Below are positions 22,765-33,276 of a DNA stretch of 40,542 nucleotides, piece after piece (the first letter of the stretch is position 1; each line of letters begins with the position of its first letter). The notes below the pieces were generated by a model, which ran no database searches, had not been told where the DNA came from, and saw only the letters and a program-made list of their open reading frames with translations. This stretch comes from Diphasiastrum complanatum (Eukaryota; Streptophyta; Lycopodiopsida; Lycopodiales; Lycopodiaceae): positions 1 to 40,542 of the forward strand of contig MU835264.1 in the NCBI GenBank assembly GCA_029204225.1. The letters are read 5' to 3'. A program made the translations under genes and the position numbers.

Positions 22765-23213
22765 GTTTGCATGCTAGTTTTGTCTCACATTTCTACGTAG
22801 TCTGAAATAAATTGGATCATTTTGTAACATTTAAGCTGTTTTCAGTCGAACATTTATACCGAGACTTTAGAGCTTAAAGCTTCCAATCTTTTCCCAATTG
22901 CGTCTTCGATCCAAAGTTGGGGCCTTGTTGAAAGAAAAATAAAAAAGTTACCATCTTGCTCAGTCAAATAGGTGCTTTGATGCAGGATTTTCCTTCTCAA
23001 ATTTCTCTTAAAATTAGCGACTTAAGTATGTATGAAAATTTTCAAAGTTCAGAGGGCATTGTTCCCGAAATTGCATGTGAAGAACTGCCATAGCATTGCC
23101 CATTGCATGATCATCATTTTTCAGACATTTTAGGGCCTGGTTTATTTGATTCACACGCCTTTTTGGTTTAAAAATCTTTTCCCCGGTCTTGTTTGTGTGA
23201 TGTGACCCAGCAG
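22765..23213 (+). other. Possible 5'-UTR intron of the PPR gene
   Basis: CAG/GTTTGC at 22762-22770 could be a donor, and the TGACCCAGCAG/GC at 23204-23215 an acceptor, 10 bases before the ATG. Telo-boxes upstream and the gap to the start codon suggest an untranslated first exon. This is a hypothesis only; the acceptor polypyrimidine tract is weak. Confidence 0.2.
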
Positions 23214-23223
23214 GCTTAGATCA

Positions 23224-25218
23224 ATGATGTCTTATAACTTCTGGAGGATGCAAAAATCCTTTAAGACTCTACATATGCGATCTTTCTCTCGTGGGCTGCA
23301 TCGAAAAAAAAAGGCTTTTGTATCATCAGAAACCGTTCCTCAGTTTTTTGGAAAGCTTCAAGTTGCAATGGAGGTGTCTTCATTGCTCAGGGAAACGGGG
23401 TGGGATGCTAGGGCTCATGACACATTGTTGGCTTTGCATGTTCCATGGGATACTTTCACTGTGGTACAAGTACTGAAGCATCCTATGGAGCCAGATGTAG
23501 CCTGGAGTTTTTTTAACTGGTTGAAAGCTAGAAGCGGATATAAACACGACCCATATACATACAACAGCATAATTGAAGTATTTGGGCGATCTGGTAAAGC
23601 AGAAAACATTCAAGATGTGCTTAAAGATATGAGCCAAGAGGGCTGCCCCATGAACACTGTAACGTTAACCACAGTTATGTATTGGTATGGCAAGTCCGGT
23701 ATGGTAGACTTAGCTATGGATATTTGGAACCAAATGAGAGTTATAGGCTTGAAACCTAATGTTGTCAGCTATACCAGCGTTATCCATTTGCTTCTGAAAG
23801 AGAAAATGTACAATCAAGCTATGAGATTGTACATGGATATGGTGGAGTCTGGTTGTAGGCCGAATTCACGCACATATACTGTGTTAATTGAAGCTCTTGC
23901 AAACGCTGGCAAGCTAGATGCAGCTTTACTGGTGTTTAACAACATGCAGATGTTGAAAGCATCACCCACTTCTATTACTTATAGCGTGCTCATGAGTTCG
24001 TTTGCAAAACTGGGCAACGTGGATATGGTCATGAAGCTTTACAAACAGATGAAAATATCTGGAATGCATCCTAATGAAAAAGCATACGTTGCACTAATAG
24101 ACCTTTTGCACAGAGTGGGCAAGCAGGAGGAGGTGGACATTTTGGTCAAGGATATGAATTTTTTTTCTGTTCAAGGGGAGAGTGGCGACATCTTGCCTTC
24201 TGAGTCTTTTGCTACAAGAGATATCATTGAGGATGTGAAGGGGGTTTACGGTGAGGCAAATCGGCCTATGCCAAGTTCTGATACATCCTCCAATTCAGAA
24301 AGTTGGGTCAGTCTTGTGGACATGAGGGCTCTTTCTGCAATACTTTTGAATTGGTGCCCTGCAAATTTTAAGGCTCTTGATGAGTTGAATATAAAATGGA
24401 ATCCTCCAAAGGCTCTGAGGGTGCTTCTGGGTCTAAAGAATCCTGATGTTGCATGGAATTTCTTTAACTGGGTGAAGCAGCATGAGGGCTATAAGCATGA
24501 TCATTTCACGTATTCCAAAATGATTAGCATTCTTATTCGAAATAAGAGATTTAGATTTGTAGATCTTTTGTTAGAAGAGATCCAGAAGGACAGCTGTCAT
24601 ATCAATGTGGTAACCTTTAACATGATTATTTTTTTTCTCATCAAGGCGAGTCGTCCAGATGATGCCCTGAAAATGTTTTTTTGGATGAAAGAGCTGAAAG
24701 TGCAACCAGATGTCAAAACTTTTACTTTACTGGTGGAAATGTTTACCAAGACCAAACAGAATGAAAAAGCTTTGGAGATGTACAAGCAGATGCTTGAGGC
24801 TGGATGTAAGCCTGATACTCATACGTACACATCACTAATTCATACACTTGGGATTGAAGGAAAAACCAATTCTGCTTATGCTATTTTTGAAAAAATGGCA
24901 GATTTTGGGTGTGAACCTACTGTGGTGACATATACCGCTCTTATTGATGCCTTATTTAGGAAAGGTGAACATGAGAAAGCAATGATACTTTTTTCAGACA
25001 TGCAAGAGAAAGGGATAAAACCTACCTCTGTTACATTTGCTATTGTTGCCAAGGCTTTGAAAAGCACTGGTCAGATCGAGGAAGCTGAGAAAATTAAGCA
25101 GAACATAGTTTCAGTGAGAGGGCAAAAGATGCTTTCACATTCTGCAACTGTCGTCTATTCTACAGTTTTGAGAAGTTTCAGTGAAATTGAACGTGTTCCA
25201 GCTACTGCCATTTGTTGA
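23224..25218 (+). CDS. P-class PPR protein with two homologous six-repeat modules
   Basis: This 664-codon intronless gene encodes a pentatricopeptide repeat protein, a family of organellar RNA-binding proteins. The N-terminus (about 1-45) is rich in Lys, Arg, Ser and Phe with few acidic residues, so it probably targets mitochondria or plastids. Module A has a cap at 60-109 and PPR motifs at 110-144, 145-179, 180-214, 215-249, 250-284 and a last incomplete one to about 312. An acidic, Ser-rich linker follows (about 318-370). Module B has a cap at 377-426 and motifs at 427-461, 462-496, 497-531, 532-566, 567-601 and about 602-630. The modules align without gaps at an offset of 317 residues; the caps share about 20 of 49 positions, including PDVAW, FFNW and GYKHD. 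There is no E, DYW or SMR domain. The caps resemble those of the Arabidopsis At1g18900/At1g74750 group, by recollection. ATGATG gives two possible starts; the first is used. The target RNA is unknown. Confidence 0.93.
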   Translation: MMSYNFWRMQKSFKTLHMRSFSRGLHRKKKAFVSSETVPQFFGKLQVAMEVSSLLRETGWDARAHDTLLALHVPWDTFTVVQVLKHPMEPDVAWSFFNWLKARSGYKHDPYTYNSIIEVFGRSGKAENIQDVLKDMSQEGCPMNTVTLTTVMYWYGKSGMVDLAMDIWNQMRVIGLKPNVVSYTSVIHLLLKEKMYNQAMRLYMDMVESGCRPNSRTYTVLIEALANAGKLDAALLVFNNMQMLKASPTSITYSVLMSSFAKLGNVDMVMKLYKQMKISGMHPNEKAYVALIDLLHRVGKQEEVDILVKDMNFFSVQGESGDILPSESFATRDIIEDVKGVYGEANRPMPSSDTSSNSESWVSLVDMRALSAILLNWCPANFKALDELNIKWNPPKALRVLLGLKNPDVAWNFFNWVKQHEGYKHDHFTYSKMISILIRNKRFRFVDLLLEEIQKDSCHINVVTFNMIIFFLIKASRPDDALKMFFWMKELKVQPDVKTFTLLVEMFTKTKQNEKALEMYKQMLEAGCKPDTHTYTSLIHTLGIEGKTNSAYAIFEKMADFGCEPTVVTYTALIDALFRKGEHEKAMILFSDMQEKGIKPTSVTFAIVAKALKSTGQIEEAEKIKQNIVSVRGQKMLSHSATVVYSTVLRSFSEIERVPATAIC

Positions 25219-25828
25219 GTGCTGAATGCTTCTCCTGAATCTTTTCCTGATTGTTTAAGCTGAGTTTGCTTGCCTTAATTGGTACATGAGCGGAAACATT
25301 GCGGTGCTGCAAGTTTGCAAAGCTTCAAGTTGGATGTTTTTGCTGTAGAACATGCCCGAGTTCCTGGCAACTCTAATAATCTTCAAGTCTACACAAAGCA
25401 TCTTCAAGCTATTCTGTAATCCATTATACTTATTTCTACCAGTAGTGCGCATGTTGACAAAAAGATTGAGCCACTATTCAGAATCACAAGGAATCAACTA
25501 AAGAATAGTGCTTTTGCAGTTTGGTGCAGCGATTTACTCACTTTTAAGGATAAAAGCATCCATTTGTGTCTAGACCAGCGTTTATTGAAGGCAAATGCCT
25601 CGGAGGGACGTTGAGAGGTGATTTAAAAGTGTGCAAATTGTGAATTATAGTCCGTCAACTTGCAACATTTCAGGTCTTTGCATTTGAAAGTAAGTTCAAG
25701 GTTTATATCAAAAATGTGAAGTTCATATTTTCCTTTTCTTTGAATAATGGTTTCCTTAAAAAAAGTTAGACTAGCACCTAACAAATAGCTTTCCCTATGA
25801 GGTCCGAAATTTGCGGCATTAATAAGAA

Positions 25829-25834
25829 AATAAA
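25829..25834 (+). terminator. Candidate polyadenylation signal AATAAA
   Basis: The first clear AATAAA downstream of the PPR stop, about 610 bases after it, with GAATAATGG some 90 bases before. Plant signals are loose, so the 3' end is uncertain. Confidence 0.3.
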
Positions 25835-28800
25835 GCAGCCTTATCTACAAAGGATTCACTTTTTTGCTCTTTGAATGTGCAGAGACCTTATGATTACCAT
25901 TTGGAGTGGTTCCTGGGAACTTGAACCGGGGAATTTTGCAATTTAACTGCATTTGTATAGCCAGAAGAGGCAAGGTATCATGGGGATGGATGCCGTGAGC
26001 TTGTTTTTAACATTTTTTTTGCAAAGGCTAGATTTGCCTTGGCCATTGTATAAGGTGAATCAAGTTGTCATGTGAACATTTGTAGAATGCTTCTTGCTTA
26101 AAGTGTAGTCTTTTGCTAGCATTCTTCTTTATTTCAGCAGTGTTGAATTGTTCTCGCTTTTTTTTTTTTCTTGTTTATCTTGATTTTGCTGGTGCTTATT
26201 TTCAATTTGTGTCTTTTGCAGTCATAGCAACAACGGTTGAAGCTAGTGCTGAAAGATAATGAGATTCTAAAGAGATGCTAGGTATCATTTGTGATTCGAC
26301 CTTGTGAGCATCTTTGGATTGACATGTGCACTAAACTTAGATAGAAACAAGTGTGCGATGCAATTTGTGTTTTTGCTCTATGAGGTATGTTCCCTTGTCT
26401 CCTAGAATGTGGAAGTACAATCTAAAATCTCCTTATGTAGGCCACAATTATGGGGATATGAAGTTGAGTTCACTTATTTTACTATTGGAGGATATTTTTA
26501 TAACAAGTAACTTTGAGACAATAGTTCAATGTCTGAAATTTTCCATATTTTCTATGCCTTTGGAAGAGGTTTAGTACTTTGGGTTTAGGAGATGGCTCAA
26601 GGTATCAAGGGATAGTTATTAGAGATTTGAGAAGAGGGCAAGAACAGGAGAATATATATATACATGCCAAGGGTTATGGATAAGGGATGTGACAATTGTT
26701 GCAAATTATGGCACCTTGGCCACAAAGAGGTGGAGTTGCAAGTTTTGCAACATTAGCATTACATGTGGCTCCACTCGTATAAAAGCACACCTATTATGTT
26801 TGCATGGCCACGAGATCACTGGTTGTGCACATGCACCATGCAATTGTTGATACATGCCACAAAGGAGGAGGCTGATCCTTCGATCACATGCTAGCTTTTG
26901 TCACCTCACCCTTAGATCTTCAATGCTACAATTTGCTAAATTTGTGGGAATCTATATAAATATATATTTTTCATTGATTGAGTTTGCTTGCAATACCAAT
27001 AAGCATATTGTTGAATATTTTAGTTCCTTTTTACTTATGTATGAGTTTCAATTATGAGCACCAATTGTTTTGGAAATTAAAAGAATCAAACTTTGTAGGG
27101 TAGCAAAATTTTGCATGAAATGCTAAACATATAATAACTAACTTGTGAGATCTACTAGAGACAGGGCTAGAATATTTGAGAATATGAAGAGATCTTTTAA
27201 AGAGTTTTAGGAAGGTGATTGGGTGTATCTTAGAAACTCTAAGGATCAAAGGTAGGCATCATCAATCGATCGAATCTTGGATTAGAGGTATTCTGCTTGG
27301 ATGGGTCAAGTTCTAAGATCATCCTGAGCTTGAGTTTGACATTCTTGGATAAGAATGCACTATGGTGGTATGGGATGTCATGGTTAGGGACTCGAGATGT
27401 ATTTTCTAATGTCGTGAGCTTATCTTATGGCATGAGGATGAGTTTAGATTTATTCTATGGATGAGTAAATAATATTGTCTAATTATAGTGTTGCTATTAA
27501 GTTAGCCATACATTTTATCCTAGTGGGGATGTAAAATTGGTACTAAAGTAAGATTTATGTGTTATAATCCTTATATGACGTCAATTTGGATGGTGAAGAC
27601 TCATAGTTGTGCATGCAAGAGCTAATGATAGAGTCCATGGAGCTCTTTTGCACATGGTACTCAAGGAAGTACTACACCATAAGCTGAGCTTTTTACCTTT
27701 TGCATGTCAGGTGATTTGAAACCTTTTGAAGAGTGTATGCATGATTTATGTTGTCGAAAGAGTCGTGCATGCCATAGTAGTTGTTTTTTCATATTTGTTT
27801 TCAATTGTATCATTGAAAGTGATAGAACAAAATACAAGCGACAATTGTTGTGAGGTTTTTGCAATAATATTGCGTACACTTTGCATGAGCTTGCAATGTG
27901 TGAAAAGTATTATTTTCGATTAGAAGATAGTAGAATGAAATACAACCATTATGAATCATGACGGATTGAAACTATCGATGATAATAAAAGATGCGATAGG
28001 TCCATGGTGAAGTCTTTTGGTTAGAAAGATGGTTGTTTTTGGTTAGAAAGATGGAAAACAACCAAGTTAGCACGAAATTGAGCATTTTTCTTGGCAAAGC
28101 CTTGTCAAATGGAGATGCAAATTTGATTTTTTTTTGTTTGAGCTTTTTACAAGTCCCCTAAAATTGTTGGTACATCCCTCTACCAATGTGCCTTTTGTGG
28201 AGTAGTAGCCACTTGTGGGTCAATGACTAGTTTCGGTGCTCAAAAACCTTCAAATTCATGAAAGACTAGGCTTTTGGCAAGTGAATTTACCTCTTAATGT
28301 TTGCTATGAACTCAACACAAATATTGGCATCGAAATGAAAGAGAAAAGCTGCAAATAACATTCATAAAACATTCTCCAACTAAGAAAACAATGACTATTA
28401 GTAGCTTAGGTAGATCACCAACTAAAGTCTCCAAAAAACAAGACTTTTTCACAAAAAGCTTAGGACATAAAACTCGGTGCACCCTATGGTAATTTATTGG
28501 GTCTTATATTGCTCTATTTACCTTGTCGTTCATCTTCTTCGTTTATGCTAAACCAATAAGATTGCCCAAAGACAAGTTGACTACATGGTAATAACTTGAG
28601 TTTATGATTTAGCACCCTTTTAGGAGTTAAGCCGACGAGTAGAGCTGGCATGCGTATTGATAGAATTTGGGTTGCCAAGAGAACACAAGGAGCTGGTTGG
28701 ACTTTCACTCTAACTTGATACCATTGCTACTACCACTTTGACGACTATCACATGTCAACTAGTGTTTACATGTATAGTGCTCTTAGCTAATTCTTCGAAC

Positions 28801-28945
28801 CCCATCAAGCAATCTTGTAGAGAATTAAAGTAGATTTATTCTCGATTAATGATGTGATGAATGTCTAAGAAAGCCGATAGTGTGGCCATGACATTTTTGT
28901 CGAAACTAATCTCATAAGATTTTGGTAGAATGTTCACTTCATAAG
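25835..28945. other. No recognised gene (3.1 kb)
   Basis: Short ORFs only. A TTTTGCAG at about 26213-26220 looks like a splice acceptor but has no matching coding exon. A 21-base piece at 28633-28653 (GACGAGTAGAGCTGGCATGCG) recurs inside the foldback cluster to the right. Confidence 0.45.
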
Positions 28946-29395
28946 ATTTATACCATCACAGATAGTTGTCATAGAAGCTATCTGCAAAATTTTTTTTGCC
29001 CTACCAACAATTTAGTAGGGCAAAAAAAAACGCATGCCAACTCTACTCGCAGGAGCTAGCATAGCTGTCATAGAAGCTATTTGCAAGAAATTTTTGCCCT
29101 ATCAGCGATCTGACAGGGCAAAAAAAATGCATGCCAGCTCTACTCATCGACGAGTAGAGTTGGAATGCAATTTTTTTGGCCTTGCCAGATCGTTGGTAGG
29201 GCAAAATGTTTTTGCAAATAGCTTCTATGGCAACTATCTGTGATGGTATAAATTCGTTCGGGATGATAGATAGCTGCCATGGAACATATTTGCAAAAATT
29301 TTTTGCCTTGCCAGCGATCTAGTTGGGCAAAAAAAATGCATGGGCAAAATGTTTTTGCAAATAGCTTCCATGACAGCTATCTGTGATGGTATAAA
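28946..29395. repeat. Foldback/MITE-like cluster of nested inverted repeats
   Basis: The arm starting ATTTATACCATCACAGATAG at 28946-28989 is mirrored at 29209-29253 with about two mismatches over 42 bases, and again at 29352-29395. Left-type arms recur at about 29063-29090 and 29262-29298. Between the arms are four short hairpins of the form TTTTTGCC..CCAGCGATCT..GGGCAAAAA at about 28990-29028, 29091-29127, 29170-29206 and 29297-29336. An inner inverted pair, CATGCCAACTCTACTCG with its mirror, lies at about 29034-29050 and 29150-29167. No ORF or target duplication is seen. This suggests a foldback-type DNA transposon or two merged copies. Confidence 0.75.
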
Positions 29396-29661
29396 CCTGT
29401 TTGGGATGACAGATCTCTACAAAACCAATAGAAACTGAAACGGACAGATGGACGAAGTTACATTACCGGTTTTCCTCCTCTTCCTTCGATCTAGTCACTT
29501 CGCAGTTTTGCCTCTTGCAAGTTTTTGCCTTCAGCCTTCTCTTTTCTTTCTGCCCATTGCTCTCTCTTTCTCGCTCTCTCTAGTTTATGCTCTCTATCGT
29601 TGAATCTTCCGCCCTCTCTATCTCTGGCTCGCTTACTCTCGCCCAATCTCTCTTTCACAAT

Positions 29662-29663
<2 letters not shown>

Positions 29664-29694
<31 letters not shown>
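29664..29694. repeat. (CT)n microsatellite in a pyrimidine-rich stretch
   Basis: A 31-base CT run at the end of a strongly CT-rich region (29470-29694). Confidence 0.9.
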
Positions 29695-29696
<2 letters not shown>

Positions 29697-29699
29697 GAA

Positions 29700-30029
29700 C
29701 TCTATATTTATACTATATACTAGTTTTTTGAAACGTCACAAAGAAAGACTTTCTCCTTATGATACTTTACCAACAAAAATGTCTTTATCCTTATGATACT
29801 TTACAAAAACAAAAATACCTGTTTTGTGAAGTATCACGTAAAAAGCTATTTATCCATGCACAAGTACAAAGAGACGTGATTTTGACCACAGTGTCAGGTA
29901 CTAGGGCAGATCCGCGCCATGCTAGCCCCACGGTCATCCCATGTAACTTATTAGGGAGTCCGAGCACTTGAAGGGTTGGGCAAATCCATGTTGTTCAAGC
30001 ACGTCAAAATCAAACAGTCTATTTACTTC
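29700..30029. other. No recognised gene
   Basis: It contains two near copies of CCTTATGATACTTTAC at about 29756 and 29789, but nothing coding. Confidence 0.4.
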
Positions 30030-30160
30030 ACATTTGTATATGTAATCAACCTTATCAATTCTGATGACCTCGAAGTTAGAATCGAATAGACTCAAGCGAG
30101 TCCTTCAACTCACCATTTTGATTCGAATCTGATAGGCGTAATTCATGCACTGAGGGAAAA
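30030..30160 (+). repeat. Dispersed repeat, copy 2
   Basis: Ordered similarity in the same orientation to 21285-21415, ending in TTCATGCACTGAGGG. It adjoins the truncated end of the Helitron-like coding remnant, so it may mark a later junction. Confidence 0.55.
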
Positions 30161-30199
30161 GGCTCATTTTGCAGAGCCCAACAAAATTTCATAGAATAT

Positions 30200-32263
30200 T
30201 TTCCTCCTATAAAATGACCAACAAACATTGGTAGTGACAGATGATGCATATGACGCGGTGAACCGATATACGATGATGGAAGGACTATTTGGTGTCCTAT
30301 GTTGCTGGCAGAATGAGCTCAAAGGGCATCAACGATGCCACTACCAATCTCTCTACGAAATCTATCTCGATTGTTATGGATGTAGTTCATGTTGTTTTGC
30401 ACCATTTTTGCTACCACATTACACATACTCTTGCAACAGCCTTCCACCCAAATGTGTAGGTGAAACATGCTCTGCTTGTACCTGTAAATGGTAGTGTAAA
30501 ACTCTTGAATGGTGACAACTTTGTGTCCACCCTCTAATTGCTCTTCAAGGACATTTAAATGTATACCATCACGAATGTCATCATCATCAGCACGTGCAAC
30601 ATCTCTCATATACATATGTGGAATTCCCTAATACCACCTATCGGTATCGTAAGGAATGAGGAGGACAAAATACAAGGCATCATACGATGAATAATGCTCT
30701 GTGACATGCTGCAAACCATCATGAATGGAGTGCAATATCATGTCATGCATTCCGTCACTTGGGGTCTCATCTATAGGCATAAGCACTGCAATCTCATTAC
30801 TCATAGGAGCATTGAATTGTCATTCACTCTACGTTGTGAACAATCAAACACTATGTGAAGTCGAATATCCTTTGTGACATTCTCCCGCATGATTCGAGCA
30901 ACATTCACATCCATCATCATGCTTTGCACAAGGGAGAGAATATCCCACCTAAGCTCGGAATTCAGAGATAATCTTTGATCTAATTGCAAATCATTACAAT
31001 CCATGATGTAGATCTACGAAAATAAGGGCAACAAATCACCAATATTATGATACAACCGAACAGACACTCTAAATGTATATGCGCTACCTATAGAGTTGGC
31101 AATGGATCTATCTAGATTTACCCCAAGAGATGCAAAGGCCAAGGAGTTATTATAACTCCGAATGTGTTTTCTAAAATTAGCTCCCACGTCATCAGAAGAC
31201 ATGCACAAATTAAGGAGATAAAGAGGCGGTGGTGGAATCAAAGGCAAATGCACCTTGCCTTTCATGCAACTGAAAGAGCTATTTCTTTCTGGTTTCCATC
31301 GTAGGGCTGAACAATGACTACACACAAACTCCATCTCCCTCCCCCCCCCAAATCATGACACGTTGGTCTATCAAGTGATCTAGCTACCTCAAACAACCTA
31401 CCTACAAAATGTGCAGGCAAAATCCTACTCAAAAATCTCCATTTTGCATTCATTCTGCGCTTAATCCTTCTAGCTCTAGCAAATCTAGACTCTTCCTCAG
31501 GAGTCCTATACGAAGGGTGGCTACGCACTTCTTCGGCCGGGTGTACCAAACTCCACTGAATTTGGTTCAACTCTCTCAATTTCCTCTCAATCTCTCACAG
31601 TCGCACGTACCCTATCCCAATAACTCCTCTTAGCAACATATCTACGTCTCATTCTTCTAACCTTGTCCAATCTTGACTCCTCTTTAGGGGTCCTATACGA
31701 TGGATGGTTACACACCTCTACAGGGTAACATATGCAACAAATATCGAATCTACTCCCTCAAATGATTCTTTGCCTCTCACCGGCGTACAAACCATCTCTA
31801 TATTGACAACATTGGACATCGGATCCAATGGGATAGACGAAGTCACAGCCGCATCTAAAGACATCAATCAAAACCCCACACCTACTTCTAGACCTCTTGT
31901 TGAAAAGCCAACATGTGTGATGGACCCTATTCTAAATGTACTCAACATGACATCTCCTTGTAAATCCAACCCCCCTACTGACATACCAACATCTACTACA
32001 GCATGTGTGTCATCGACATCTCTTTCAAATGTGGTGGAATCAATTCCATCTCTACTAACAACATCATGCACCTTCTCCAGCTCATGCGGAAGAAGCCTCT
32101 TCTTTGTTCTTCTCATTCGCTCTAATCTATTCCTCCTCTTCGATCTAGACCCTAACTCCGACGTCCTACATGTGGGATCTCTACGAATATGATCATGGGT
32201 GAAAATCTCTCCTGAATTACCTACAAAATCAACATCACTAACGGACATATGTACGCTATGCAA
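30200..32263 (-). pseudogene. Helitron Rep/helicase protein, N-terminal remnant
   Basis: Reading down the minus strand, basic repeated segments come first: RTSELGSRSKRRNRLERMRR near 32150, HPSYRTPKEESR near 31690-31655 and HPSYRTPEEESR near 31525-31490. Then comes the Helitron_like_N region: PPPPLYLLNL, FRKHIRSYNNSLAFASLGVN near 31180-31120, AYTFRVSVRLYHNIGDLLP near 31080-31023, RWDILSLVQSMM near 30940, VTIQEFYTTI near 30515, MVQNNMNYI, and QIVLPSSYIGSPRHMHHL near 30290-30237. Plant Helitrons carry this order ahead of a two-His Rep domain and a helicase; both catalytic parts are missing here. At least two frameshifts and an in-frame stop break the frame, so it is dead. Helitron ends (5' TC, 3' hairpin-CTRR) were not located. 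Confidence 0.8.
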
Positions 32264-32368
32264 GTTTGAACATGCCGCCTCCTCAACAACATGGACGACA
32301 AGTACGGACGATAATGCCCTTCATATAAGGTAAAAAAAAAGTCCGACTTCAATTAATCGGGCTGACAC

Positions 32369-32384
32369 CGACTATTCAGATAGT

Positions 32385-32386
<2 letters not shown>
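32369..32386. repeat. Short palindrome beside a GA array
   Basis: CGACTATTCAGATAGTCG has perfect 7-base arms. The (GA)n tract starts at its last base. Related words flank the other two arrays nearby. Confidence 0.85.

Positions 32387-32467
<81 letters not shown>
32386..32467. repeat. (GA)n microsatellite, about 41 units
   Basis: An uninterrupted GA run of about 82 bases following the palindrome. Confidence 0.97.
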
Positions 32468-32470
<3 letters not shown>

Positions 32471-32628
32471 TAGGCTGTTGTGGATTAATTGCGATTCCAA
32501 GCTTTTCATTGGTGCCCTAAAATGTATTTGATAGCTAGTTGAAGTGTAGTTGAAGCGGATTTGAAGGGTTAACAGGTTGATTTTAGAAAGAGAACACGTG
32601 CTTTTTGAAAAAACTAGAAAGAGAACTT

Positions 32629-32797
<169 letters not shown>

Positions 32798-33017
32798 GGC
32801 TATTCAGATATTCAGAGAGAGGTCGACACCAACTATTCGGGTCGACACAGAAAAATAGAAAAAAAATATAATTAAAGAAAGTTTGAACACACCTAATAGA
32901 TTTATGGTTAGGTTATGATTGGGGATAGGGTCAGATGATGACTAAGAGTGTGTTTGGAGAGTTTTCAGGTTAACATAAAATCACTTAAATTAACAGTTTT
33001 AGAAAGGAAATGAAGCA

Positions 33018-33142
33018 GCCTCACAGAACGTAATATGTGAGGCAAATCTTTTTTTACAAGCACCTTTTGGAATCTGGAATGGGCTTGGAAAAAAATTTAC
33101 TTTTTTACACGCACATTCCACTCGGAAGGTGCGTGTAAAAAA
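33018..33142. repeat. Pair of hairpins, possible small MITE
   Basis: GCCTCACA and TGTGAGGC form an 8-base stem at 33018-33043. TTTTTTACACGCACATTCC and its mirror form a 19-base stem with one mismatch at 33101-33142. A further TTTTTTTACAAGCACCTT stands between them. An AGTGTGTTTGG word to the left at about 32946 resembles the start of some plant MITEs. No target duplication was found. Confidence 0.45.
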
Positions 33143-33189
33143 AATGTATAACAAAAAAAAAAGAAAAGGGCAGAATCCAACTATTCGCA

Positions 33190-33209
33190 CCGATTATTTA
33201 GATAGTCGG
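33190..33209. repeat. Imperfect palindrome beside a GA array
   Basis: CCGATTATTTAGATAGTCGG has 8-base arms with one mismatch and the same core as 32369-32386; CCAAATAGTCGAGAGAG follows. Confidence 0.75.
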
Positions 33210-33218
33210 CCAAATAGT

Positions 33219-33219
<1 letters not shown>

Positions 33220-33274
<55 letters not shown>
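33220..33274. repeat. (GA)n microsatellite, about 27 units
   Basis: A GA run of about 55 bases starting from AGTCGAGAG, the same seed as at 32386. Confidence 0.97.

Positions 33275-33276
<2 letters not shown>

Noticed and set aside
23380-25067. Minus-strand ORFs inside the PPR gene
   Set aside because: Shadows of the PPR coding frame.
27300-27460. Possible Ty3 gag text (LDKNALWWYGM)
   Set aside because: A single short tryptophan-rich match without neighbours in order is not enough.
28946-29395. CRISPR-like array
   Set aside because: The repeats are inverted and irregularly spaced, and the context is a plant genome.
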